A stretch of 34,435 nucleotides of DNA from Podochytrium sp. JEL0797 (lineage: Eukaryota; Chytridiomycota; Chytridiomycetes; Chytridiales; Chytriomycetaceae), in contig JADGJG010000171.1 of the NCBI GenBank assembly GCA_027596195.1, positions 1 through 34,435 on the forward strand. The letters are read 5' to 3'. Below the pieces are notes generated by a model, which was not told the DNA's origin, ran no database searches, and saw only the letters and a program-made list of their open reading frames with translations. Each line of letters begins with the position of its first letter. Position 1 is the stretch's first letter. Positions 23,090 through 32,074 of this stretch are shown piece by piece. Position numbers and translations under genes: made by a program.

Positions 23090-24003
23090 ATGAATTTTAG
23101 GATTTACAATTATCGCGATTTAAAATCAGACATTTCCGATAAAGAGTGGGAAACCGCCCCCCCTGCAAACTCCCCCCCGCAAAACACCCCGCAAGCCAAA
23201 CAAATGAAGCCAACCGAGGAAACCCCCAACTCTCTGGACTTGAACCGCGTCGCTGACATGTCCCCCGCACCGGAATCCAAAATGAGCCAAGGCCCCGTCG
23301 CCCGCGTTCAAATGCTCTGTATTCTCCTAGCTCCCTCTCTCCTGTTTGGAATCGTCAGCCGATTCACATCCGATTGGATCGCTTCCCTCATCTCGTGTAT
23401 TCCCGTCTTATTCGTCATGTGGCTCGAATTCCAGGCAACCAGGTAAAAATATCCCTCGTTTTCCCCACCAACCAACAACAAAACAAAACCGCACAAACCA
23501 GAACCCCAGGCCTCCTCGCCGGTCCCGTCCTGATCGCCGTCCTCGCCGACACCCTCCTCTCCGCCTTCACCAGCAACCAACAAACCGTCAACATTGGCCG
23601 CGCCTTTGTCCCCTTCACAATCGGATGCGTCTTCCTCACCTCCACTTTCCTCCCGCAAAACGTCATTTCCCAATTCATCCACCGCTCCAACCACGCCGCA
23701 CGCCTCCAAGCCGAATCCATTGGCCCAGACGCCGTCGCGACATTCGAATCCCACCTCACTTCCACCAGCTCCCCCGCCTTCCACTCCCTCACAAACACGT
23801 TGTGTATGATCTGGTGGACCGGGGAATGGATCATTGCGGGTGCGATTCAGGCCATCAATTTTGGGGCGGAGGCAGGAGTGTTTCGGTGGGGGAGTGTTGG
23901 GGTCACGATTGGGGGGCAACTGTGTTTGGCGGGGGGAACGTATGGGATGTGGGTTGGGTATCTGAGGCGTTCCGGGAGGAGGACGGGGGAGGCTGATGTG
24001 TAG
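23090..24003 (+). CDS. six-helix membrane protein, unknown function
   Basis: Two exons (23090-23442, 23502-24003) joined across a 59-nt intron encode 284 aa. About 75 hydrophilic, Pro/Asn/Gln-rich residues precede six hydrophobic helices, among them LCILLAPSLLFGIVSRF, WIASLISCIPVLFVMWLEF, LLAGPVLIAVLADTLLSAF, RAFVPFTIGCVFLTSTFL, LCMIWWTGEWIIAGAIQAI and VGVTIGGQLCLAGGTYGMW. The C terminus is short and basic. I recognise no family. The start is uncertain: ATG 23090 overlaps an AATAAATG string, and several internal Met codons precede the first helix. Codon use and intron ends match neighbouring real genes. It begins the run of membrane and secreted proteins that extends to 30.3 kb. Confidence 0.75.
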
Positions 24004-24562
24004 GGGGGGCGAATAAGCCGTACTGAAATTTGATAAACAGAAAATTATGAAAGAAAACGTAACTTTGATCAACGTTAGAAGATTAGAAGGAGGGGAAAGA
24101 AATGATACTCGCGGGTAAGCTGTTGCGTTATTTGGCACCCAAATTGCAGGGAGGGGAGGGCCAAATTAGTTGGCAATTAATATGCAAGCCTGCAAGTTTC
24201 TGAATTTATCTCATTTTGGTTGACCTTAACCCCTGTTTTAAGTTTTACTACAGACGCCATCCCAACACTTTCTGTTAGCTGAGAAGGCGAATTTAGAAAT
24301 TCCGTAGTGATCCTAAGCGAAAAAAGTCACAAAAAATTCATTTCTGAGTTCATGGTGTGATAACAAGCGGCGAATCCTGAAATGACACTCAAATGACGCG
24401 TGGATCAAATTGTGCCAGACGAGAATTCACCTGTCATTATGAAATTCCAAAGGGAATGGAATATAAAAACTCTCGGCTTTTCCCGTTCCGCTCCTGCACC
24501 AAGCATTCTGCATTTTTCTTTTCCTTCCATTCTTGCATAATCCCCCAAACCTCTTTCTACCA
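24004..24562. promoter_or_regulatory. upstream region of MKEG-repeat gene A
   Basis: A 559-bp interval, AT-rich in its middle, without a recognisable gene. A TATAAAAA box lies at 24462-24469, about 95 bp before the ATG. An 18-bp element at 24433-24450 recurs nearly exactly upstream of the paralogous gene B. The right half is therefore a likely promoter with an ordered element, TATA box and start codon. Confidence 0.6.
24433..24450 (+). promoter_or_regulatory. shared upstream element, copy at gene A
   Basis: The sequence GTCATTATGAAATTCCAA lies 113-130 bp upstream of the gene A start codon and about 12 bp before the TATA-like box. It matches the element upstream of gene B in 17 of 18 positions. 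Confidence 0.6.
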
Positions 24563-25508
24563 ATGCAATTCAAGCAATCCCTCTGCCTCTATGCAGCCAT
24601 AACTGCCGCCCAAGCCGCCTCCCTGCAAAACCGTGAATCCGAAATGATGACCACCACCCCAGCCATGCTCGAATCCGGTACCCCAATGCCCATGCCCGCC
24701 GGACCCACGCAAGCCATGCAATGGGCCAACAACGTCATGATGGCTATTTCTTCGAAATCCGCAGACCTATCCACGGCGTCTGCGACGCAAGTGCAAGCCT
24801 GGACAGCCGCATTTGCCGTCGCAAATCCGCCAATGACGGAAATGATGGTGATGGATGTGGCGGAAGTTGGAGCGGAGCTCATGAAGGCCGCGGGGATGGG
24901 GTCGGGTGCTGCCTTTATGGGTAAATTATTTTTGGGGGGTTTTAACTTCGAAATGTGATATTAACATTCCTTTTTTTTGTTTTTCCCCAGCTTTTGAGAA
25001 CGTTGCTATGGCCTCTGGAGCAATGAAGGAGGGTATGGCCGGTGCTGCGAAGGAGGGAGTGATGGGTGGCATGCCGGCTGCTGAAGCAATGAAGGGAGAA
25101 ATGGCTAGTGGTGCCGTGAAGGAGGGTATGGTTGCTGGAGCTATGAAGGAGCCCATGGCTGGTGGTGCGATGAAGGAGGGTATGGCTGCTGGGGCAATGA
25201 AGGGAGAGATGGCGGGAGCTATGAAGGAGCCCATGACTAGTGGTACGATGAAGGAGGGTATGGCTGCTGTAGCAATGAAAGAAGGTGTTACGGGGGGCAT
25301 GGCTGCCGGCGCAATGAACGAAGGAATGGCCAGTGGTGTCATGTCCGCTATGCCAATGGCAGGTGGTATGATGAACCCCAATGGAATGGGCGGCGAACAG
25401 ATGCCCGTCATGAAGGACAAGGCGATTATGACGAGTACCATGATGTCGGGAGGAGGAGGAGTGCTTGCTTCTCTCCTAGGAGTCGCCGCCGTCTTCATGT
25501 GTTTGTGA
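24563..25508 (+). CDS. secreted MKEG-repeat protein A, GPI-anchor-like
   Basis: Two exons (24563-24920, 24991-25508) encode 291 aa. The N terminus MQFKQSLCLYAAITAAQAAS is a signal peptide. A conserved helical segment follows (about 50-120: WANNVMMAISSKSADLS, then VQAWTAAFA, DVAEVGAELMKAAGMGS). From about residue 125 there are repeats of GAMKEGMA-type units rich in Met, Ala, Gly, Lys and Glu with few aromatic residues. The C terminus is a small-residue stretch (SGGGG) plus a hydrophobic tail (VLASLLGVAAVFMCL) with no basic end, typical of GPI attachment. A paralogue with the same intron position lies at 29327-30251. I do not recognise the family. Function is unknown; the Met-rich repeats could bind soft metals or form amphipathic helices. 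TATA box at 24462. Confidence 0.85.
25015..25370 (+). repeat. MKEG-type coding repeats of gene A
   Basis: Degenerate tandem units of about 24-30 nt encode variants of GAMKEGMAA, including MKEPMA and MKGEMA. The units are less regular than in gene B, suggesting older divergence. Confidence 0.8.
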
Positions 25509-26039
25509 TCTTTGTTTCATATTTTTTTTAACTTGTAACCTTTTCTGCATATGAATTACCCGAAAAATGTTTATTCTCCCTTTTCTTGACATATGGTTAC
25601 AACTTTCGAAACCCCTTGACCGCGTTACTCAATAAAAGGAGGGCGTGATTTATTGTTTTCGAGTGGGAAAAGCCGTGGAGACTGCATCGGACGCCAAAGA
25701 TATCGGTTGTGTCATGAACTCGGGCAATTAATTTCCCGTAGGCTTTTTTCTTATAATAAAAGAGAAAGGGCCCCGGCGTTTGGAGGAGCTTCGCTATTGG
25801 ACCAATAGTTTTATAATTATCAAGCTATTCATCGTCATAGACATCGGATGCATTCGACGTCAACCATATGTGAAAAATAAAATGTGAAAAAATAAACCAA
25901 AGAACGTCGGGGAGAGTAAGACGACGCGAGGAATGAGAAGGGAGCGGGCCTTTGAACGCGCTGAAAGTGGCAAGATGAGAGGCGCGCGAATTGTCAGATT
26001 TTCAACCAAAATTGCGATATTTGAAGGGCGGTATTCAGG
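25509..26039. other. intergenic region, probable 3' UTR and promoter
   Basis: AATAAA signals occur at 25631-25636 and again near 25757, so the first is the likely 3' end of gene A. The right part precedes the duplicated-exon gene. No further gene was recognised. Confidence 0.5.
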
Positions 26040-28923
26040 ATGTCAGACAACCCACCATCAGATGCTGCTCCCAAAGACTCACAACCTGCCATTCTATCTG
26101 ATCCCAACGGCCACCTCGCGAGCGAAGCAACGAAAGGAGCAACCAACGCTGATTCAAAACCCGTGATCGCCACGGATTCCCTCGGACACCCACCAGCCAG
26201 CAATCTTGCCTCAAAGAAAAGCGGAAACAGCATCGACGATTTAGATAAACGCTCAGCTAGCCACGTCCCTCAGTCTGAAAATGAAGTGACGGTGCTGGAA
26301 TCGAGCGAAGCTTTCGCAAGAATGTCGTCGAATCCAGATCTAGTACCCCACCTTCCCAAGAAACCGAATGTTAAACATACAGGGATATCGACTGGAGGAA
26401 GCAACATCGGCCCTGAGCATTTAAGTGGGCGGCACGTCCAACTACAAACTGTCACCACGGTAATTATCACGTATCCTCTGCCCCAAACGTATTTAAAGTT
26501 TGTTCCAGGGAAACCACGAGGCGGTGACCATCGCTGATTTAAAACCCGCGATCGCTTCAGATTCCCATGCGCACCCACCAGCCAGCAATATTGTCTCGAA
26601 GAAAAGTGGAAACAGCATCAATGATTTAGATAAACGCCCAGCTAGCCACGTGGCTATCAAGTTTGACAATGAAGTGACAGTGCACGAATCGAGCGAAGCT
26701 TTCGCGAGAATATCGTCGAATCCAGATCTGATGCCCCACCTTGCCAAGAAATCAACTGTTAAACATGCAGTGATATTGACTGGAGGAAGTGACGAGCATT
26801 TAAGCGAGCATGTAAGTGGGCGGCACGTCCAACTACAAAATGTAATCATGGTGATTATCGCTTTTTTCCGAATGTACAAATTGAAAGTTTTTTTTTCCAG
26901 GGAAGCGACGAGGCGATGCCGGAAAGGGGCTCGATGAAGCACTTTGAAAAGAAATCATCATTCTCAGGGGGTGAGAGAAAGTTGTCCTTTTCTGGTGTGG
27001 AAAGTCGAAGGAGAGGATCGAGCATCAAGCCTCTCGCGCTTGTGAAGAAGCCTGAAAGTGACAGCAGTGACGAGGAACTCAAAGATTTACCAACTCAAAA
27101 GCCGATCGATGATAACGAAAAGGACGTCAACCAGAGTCAGATGTCAGTTCACTCCGATAGTTCTCACAAATCGCACGGAACGACATCGTCCCAAACCGAC
27201 ACAACACTTGGGAAGTTGCTTCACAAAGTGGAAACTCTCATCACAAAGATTCATGAATCCGAAGCGTACCGAATTTATAGAAAAATCATGGACAACTCGA
27301 AATATGGGATCCTTGCGATCGCTTTCCTCCAAGGCTGCGTTTTTGCTTCCATATTTTACGTACTGCAGTGCGTGTTGAATTCTACGTTGCCTTCAATCAG
27401 GTTTTATAACCTGATTCACGCGGTCGTGGCGTTGCAGGGCAAACTCCTACTTGCTTTGGGTTGGAAGCTGGTAAATCTCGTCAAAAAAGGGTTCGCAGCT
27501 TTGGATATGCAGCATCTAAAGCATGGGATACCACTCACCGAGATTGCCTTTGTCAATCCGGATGGGTGTCGAACCATCATCAGGATGTTTTTGAGCGTGC
27601 TGGTGATGATTGAAGGGTCTTTGTGGGTGCTTTCATTTTTTATGGACTGGGTTCCAGTCTCCACGTACCTGGGAGATTATGCTTGTACTCCATCAGAGTT
27701 CAATTCAGAATTCGTATTCAGTACCAACGATCTTTCAACGTGGGTGGACGCAAATCAAGAATTTGCCGTAATCAACCAATATGGTTTACCCATGTCGAGC
27801 GGGATCATTGGAGGCAGCCCAGCAGGCCCAAATTATGCGCCAACCACCGATTTCAACATGCAAGGGCCGGGAATCAGTTACATGATTGAAACGACGTGCA
27901 GCAACGCCACAGTCAGTCACTCACCACCAACGAACCATACAGCAACACAAATTCTGTATGATAACTTTGGGGGCCAAGAATACAACGTCCAGCTCAAAAT
28001 CACGTTTCCTGCCGGCAGTCACGTTTGGAATGAGTTCATTGATCATGACTTGACTCAAGTGTGCCAAATTTCAGTAGTTTCTGGAGCTGCTTTAATTGAG
28101 GCTCTTTTCATCTCGGACATTTGGGGCAACATTTCTCCAGCAGGGATTTCTCAGATCACTGTTGGACCTTATCAACTTAATGGCGAGAATAGCCATGGAT
28201 TTGATTTTGGCCAGTTGCAACAGGCGTTTGGATCTTCAGAAACGGTGTATCAAAATATTACAAAGGATATCGCGCTCGCGGTCCGTCAAACTCTGAATAA
28301 TACGGACATGAAATCGGACGTTACAATCTCGGCTTTCGTCCCCATTTTTAACTGGGGAATCAGTGTAATTGCGCAACTTTACGACCCCGCACTTACGTGG
28401 AGATCAGTTTCCGTCGCTGTGGGAATGGGGGCGCATTACGTGCTTGACCAGAGTAATGGCGGGGCAGCTGGACAACTTTGCCCGTATAAAGGAACAGCGG
28501 GTTATGGTCGAATCAATGCGCCCAGTTTAATTTCATCTATTCTTTTGGTTTTATGCACCTGTGGTGCATTGATGATGGTAGTCGTGACTTCTGCGTGGTT
28601 GTTGGTTGTTGGAGGTAAATTCTCTTTCTTTCTCTCTCTATCTTCTTCTCATCTTTCATTATTTCATAGGTGGAGATCATATCGACCGTTGCGTTCAAAT
28701 GATTGACGATCCTCTACGCACAATGTATTACATGCGTGACGCGAAGTTGATTGGGCCCATTCGAGGGAATGATATTGGCCGAATCTCTTTGGAACAGCAC
28801 TTGAGAAAGGTGAACGTGCGGTTTGGAGAAAGCAAAGCCACACGCGAACAGGAAGTCGGAACTTTGACGCTCAACGAGCCTTCCAAGGTGGTCAAGTTGT
28901 CGAGAAACCGGAACGTGGTTTGA
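26040..28923 (+). CDS. multipass glycoprotein with duplicated N-terminal exons, unknown function
   Basis: Four exons (26040-26459, 26509-26850, 26901-28614, 28670-28923) encode 909 aa. Exons 1 and 2 are tandem copies of a hydrophilic cytosolic module (SKKSGNSI-DLDKR-ASHV, NEVTV-ESSEAFAR-SSNPDL-PHL, SGRHVQLQ). Then follow a Ser/Lys/Asp-rich region and a transmembrane helix (ILAIAFLQGCVFASIFYVLQ). Next come a hydrophobic pair with FYNLIHAVVALQG and IIRMFLSVLVMIEGSLWVLSF, and a large probably extracellular domain of about 330 residues with several N-x-S/T sites and Cys residues. A last helix (SILLVLCTCGALMMVVVTSAW) leads into a tail of about 90 residues with YYMRDAKLIGPIRG. I do not recognise the family. 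The topology suggests a cell-surface protein. It sits between the two convergent MKEG genes. Confidence 0.85.
26170..26900 (+). repeat. tandem exon-plus-intron duplication
   Basis: The block from about 26170 to 26508 and that from about 26550 to 26900 are alignable copies. They include the coding module, the GT-AG introns (GTAATTATC..TTCCAG and GTGATTATC..TTCCAG) and the first codons of the following exon (GNHEA / GSDEA). All junctions are phase 0, so copy number can change without a frameshift. Confidence 0.85.
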
Positions 28924-29326
28924 CGAAAGCTGGAAAGGGATTTTACGCGTTGCCATTCTTTAATTCAAAAAAAATTATGTTCACCGAAGTCTTGGAGTTC
29001 GTCCAAATTTCAGTCGCCGATTTGGTGGACGTGTAGTATTGCACACTTTGGGAATCAAACCTTTACCTTAACTGCATTTTCTCCAGCTTGAATGGACTGG
29101 CTCTTGTCCTTGGTAAACTGCGCGGCTCCGATTCCATCCTGGGTGCAGTTGGCGAGCTCAATGGCCTTTTCCAACTTTCAACCAACGTTTGCACCTCCAA
29201 GCAGACACTGGCCCAAGGATCACCGACGTGCAGCACTTCAGGTGACGATGACTTGCAGGTACAAACCAAAAGAAAAAACTTCGGAAATATGCAACTTTTT
29301 GTTGGAAAAATAAAACAAATTGAAAA
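28924..29326 (-). other. coding-like remnant between convergent genes
   Basis: On the minus strand around 29177-29070 a frame with coding-like third positions reads LEKAIELANCTQDGIGAAQF and continues to ENAVK, then a GTAAAGG donor-like site. A second coding-like piece (YYTSTKSATEIW) follows near 29035-28980. The pieces cannot be joined by normal-sized introns, and no start or stop fits. It may be a gene relic lying downstream of gene B. No family was recognised. Confidence 0.35.
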
Positions 29327-30251
29327 CTACATAACCAAGAAAGTAGTGGCGAAGCCAAGAATGGACGCGGCCATAACGCCGGCACCACTTTGCGCGAGAG
29401 AACTCGGCACGGCCGCTTTGGGCATCGCGGCGCCCACCGTACCTTCCTTCATCCCTTCCTTCATGGTTCCTGCAGCCATGCCTTCCTTCATGGTTTCAGC
29501 AGCCATACCACCTTCCTTCATTCCTTCCTTCATCGCCCCGGCAGCCATCCCTTCATTCGTGGTCCCGGCCGCCATGCCTTCACCAGCCATACCTTCCTTC
29601 ATTGCTCCACCAGCCATGCTTTCACCAGCCATGCCCTCCTTCATCCCTTCCTTCATGGTACCAGCAGCCATGCCTTCACCAGCCATGCCCTCCTTCATCC
29701 CTTCCTTCATCGTCCCGGCAGCCATACCTTCCTTCATCCCTTCCTTCATGGCTCCAGCGGCCATACCTTCCTCCTTCATCCCCTCAGCCCCCGTCCCAAC
29801 TTTCTCGAAAGCTATAAAACAAGAGATGTCAGTATTCATAAAACGGGGAACCCCAACATCTTGACCAAGAGCAAAAAACGAGCTGAAAACAGGGTGAGGG
29901 GGAAGAAGGCTCACCCGCAAACGCAACACTTGATCCCATCCCCGCAGCCTTCATCAAATCCGCCCCAACTTCAGCCACATCCTTGATCATCTCCACAGTC
30001 AAGGGAGAGTTCATTTGCGCAAACGAGGTGATCCACGCGTCCACTTGGGCCGTGGAGGCGACGGACAGTTCGGCTGATTTGGAGTCGATGGCCATCATGA
30101 CGTTGTCGGCCCAGAGTCGCGCTTTGGCAGCGCCAGCGGACATGGTCGTGGCTTTTTCACCGGCCATGGCAGGGGCTTCGGTTTCGCGACGGTTCATGGA
30201 GACGGCTTGGGTGCATGTTGCAGCAGCGAGGAGATAAAAAATGAATTGCAT
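29327..30251 (-). CDS. secreted MKEG-repeat protein B, GPI-anchor-like
   Basis: Two exons (30251-29915, 29811-29327) across a 103-nt intron encode 273 aa. The N terminus is a signal peptide (MQFIFYLLAAATCTQAVS). The conserved segment (WADNVMMAIDSKSAELS, VDAWITSFA, DVAEVGADLMKAAGMGS) matches gene A at well over half of its positions. The intron falls at the same codon (phase 1 before AFE). Then come many MKEG units (GAMKEGMKEGMAAG-like, about twenty), a short Ser/Pro/Ala spacer and a hydrophobic C terminus (GVMAASILGFATTFLVM) suited to GPI anchoring. The start context ACCAATGCAATTCA is identical in A and B. It is probably a wall or surface protein of this lineage; function is unknown. Confidence 0.86.
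29440..29795 (-). repeat. MKEG coding repeats of gene B
   Basis: Nested repeats on the minus strand: the 12-nt unit coding MKEG is embedded in higher-order units of about 24-51 nt coding GMAAGTMKEGMKEGMAGE-like blocks. Several copies are nearly identical at nucleotide level, so the array looks recently active. Confidence 0.9.
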
Positions 30252-30348
30252 TGGTGTGTAGCAGTTGTATGCAAGATTTGGAAATGCAATTGAGAATGTT
30301 GGTCGGGAAGTGACAGCCCCCAGGCAGTTTTAAGCCTTTGGCTTGAAT

Positions 30349-30366
30349 TGGAAATTCATAATGACG
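30349..30366 (-). promoter_or_regulatory. shared upstream element, copy at gene B
   Basis: On the minus strand GTCATTATGAATTTCCAA lies 98-115 bp upstream of the gene B start codon. It differs from the gene A copy at one position of 18. A TTAAAAC string follows downstream, in the place where gene A has TATAAAA. Confidence 0.6.
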
Positions 30367-30867
30367 TTGGCTGGCAGTTGGCTGGCTGATTGTACAAATT
30401 TCATTCTCGCTCCATTTTGTAGGAGGTGTATGCCGTTGCGCAATGAACTGGGCAACGGATTTTTTTCACTTTTTAGCTTTTTTCCCATTTTTTCCCGCGT
30501 TGCATTACTTTTACGACAATTTTGGCATTAGAATTAAATGAAACCTTGACGTGCGTGGCCCTCCAGTCAATGAACTCGGCATGATTTTTTTGTGTTTTGT
30601 GCAGTTATTTTTCATTTTTCATTCAAAGTCTCATTATATCCGTAAGATTGGAAATTATAAGCCTTGATTGGATCAGAGTTTCAAAATGAAGTTTTCTCAA
30701 TGACTTCTCAAATCGTTGCAATTTCAAGCCCTGATACACGCGGAGGTTCAAGGAAGTTTCATAATGAAGCAATCGGGGGATTTCGGCTCGCTCTTTCATC
30801 CCTTTTCCCCTCATCCTTCTCGATACGGCCTTCTTTTCGCAGGGTGGATGGCACCGAGTTCGTTATA

Positions 30868-30873
30868 TTTATT
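30868..30873 (-). promoter_or_regulatory. polyadenylation signal AATAAA of TRS20
   Basis: A canonical hexamer on the minus strand, 19 nt after the TRS20 stop codon. Confidence 0.65.
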
Positions 30874-30891
30874 GACTTAAATTACGTTCCT

Positions 30892-31986
30892 TCATGCCAA
30901 ATACCGCCTCGCAATACCCCGCACCTTGACATCAAACTGCTGCGACTCAATCGGTGCGTTGATTTCCATAAACGGGTTCATGAGAACCTAGTTCAATAAG
31001 GTGAGAATCGGGAGGATCTCCAAACACACACACACACCTTGATATACAGTTCATGCAGCTCTGCAAAGAATCCGCGCACGTCTCCGACCGAGGTGTCGTG
31101 CACAAGCATGAATTTGGCACCTGCAGAAAAAGTCACTTGCGAGTCAGCATTCACACCCACTTTTTTGCCCCCTACCAAAAACAAGATTTCGAAGAATAAA
31201 ACGCACCACTTGGTGTGACATATGCGCTGACACTGTGTTCGTTGAAGCGATCCACGACTTTGAGGTACCTGTTGGGGTTGGTTCAAAAAATAATCAGCCC
31301 CTCCCCCTGGATTTGACTTCACGGAACCACCAATTCAATTTCGCTGGCCCCAAAATGACCCTAGCGGCGGGGTGGGAATGAACATTGTCTAGAACGCGAA
31401 ACCGTAATTCCAGTTTCACCTTCACGCATACTCTCTCCCGTTGCCCCGCGCCAACAGCTACAACGCCTTGTTATATCCGCGTCCAATCTATCTTCCTCAA
31501 CGAGAAACAAGCAACCGTCGTGTGTAATTCTCGAGTCACGCGCGAAAACAGCGTTGTCCATCCCCAAACTCGACCCTTTCTCGATTCACGATCCTCAAAC
31601 GAACAGGGGGAACTGAGAGAGATGGAGTATTTACATCTGATTCGTTCCCCACATGCTCTCCTCTACGACATCCAGTGCCGAATGGGCAATGAATTGGGTC
31701 AGATGTTTCTGGTCATTCGACGTGGAATCTCGTTGCTGCGATTTTGACCGGCAAGGAGGGGCGGATTTAGCAAATGAGCTATGATTACATCCCATAACGA
31801 AGCGGAGTAGAAGTGGGGGCGGCGGGCACCTTTTGTTGAGCGGAAGCGCCTCCGCCGGTATAAAGCTCGAGCTCGTAGATGGGATTATCGCTGATGGGAA
31901 TGAAGGGTTTAAGGGATCAATTGCATGTTCTGGCAGCGAATGAAGAGGAGGGCGAACCGGGTTCCAACGATGGCGAGATAGACCAT
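30892..31986 (-). CDS. TRS20: TRAPP complex subunit Trs20/sedlin (TRAPPC2)
   Basis: Six exons (31986-31958, 31890-31830, 31735-31635, 31268-31207, 31120-31038, 30987-30892) close to 143 aa, near the 140 aa of human sedlin. The longin-fold sequence is easily followed: MVYLAIVGTRDNPIYELEL, then DQKHLTQFIAHSALDVVEES, MW-TNQMYLKVVDRFNE, VSAYVTPSGAKFMLVHD, FFAELHELYIK, and the sedlin C terminus MNPFMEINAPIESQQFD. TRAPP acts as a Rab exchange factor and tether in ER-Golgi and Golgi traffic. The conserved Asp of RDNPIYELE, at the site of a human disease mutation, is present. Intron 3 is 366 nt. The exon 1 donor GTTCGC is weak. The gene diverges from the LRR gene with 88 bp between start codons. Confidence 0.94.
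31269..31634 (-). other. long intron 3 of TRS20
   Basis: A 366-nt GT-AG intron between the codons of NQM and YLK. It has a G-rich 3' part (GGGGGAGGGGC) next to the acceptor. No embedded gene was recognised. Confidence 0.7.
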
Positions 31987-32074
31987 TTTGTGTTTGATTT
32001 TTTGACTCCAATCGACAACAGCCAATAATGACAACTCAATGAATCCGCGATGACTTGGAAAAGAGCGGGCAAAC

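Larger units (their letters stand above)
30252..30891. promoter_or_regulatory. upstream region of MKEG-repeat gene B
   Basis: A 640-bp AT-rich interval without a recognisable gene. It contains the 18-bp element shared with gene A (30349-30366) and at least one further imperfect copy (30752-30768), plus related GATTGGAAATTATAAGCC sequence near 30647. The minus-strand AATAAA of TRS20 lies at 30868-30873. Confidence 0.55.

Noticed and set aside
24926..25498. Minus-strand open frame opposite gene A repeats
   Set aside because: Antisense shadow of a Met/Ala/Gly repeat region; the plus strand is clearly the coding strand by homology with gene B.
29088..29864. Long plus-strand open frame rich in Pro, Ser, Phe and Ile across gene B
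   Set aside because: It is the antisense shadow of the MKEG repeats. The minus-strand frame has the signal peptide, the intron and the paralogue match.
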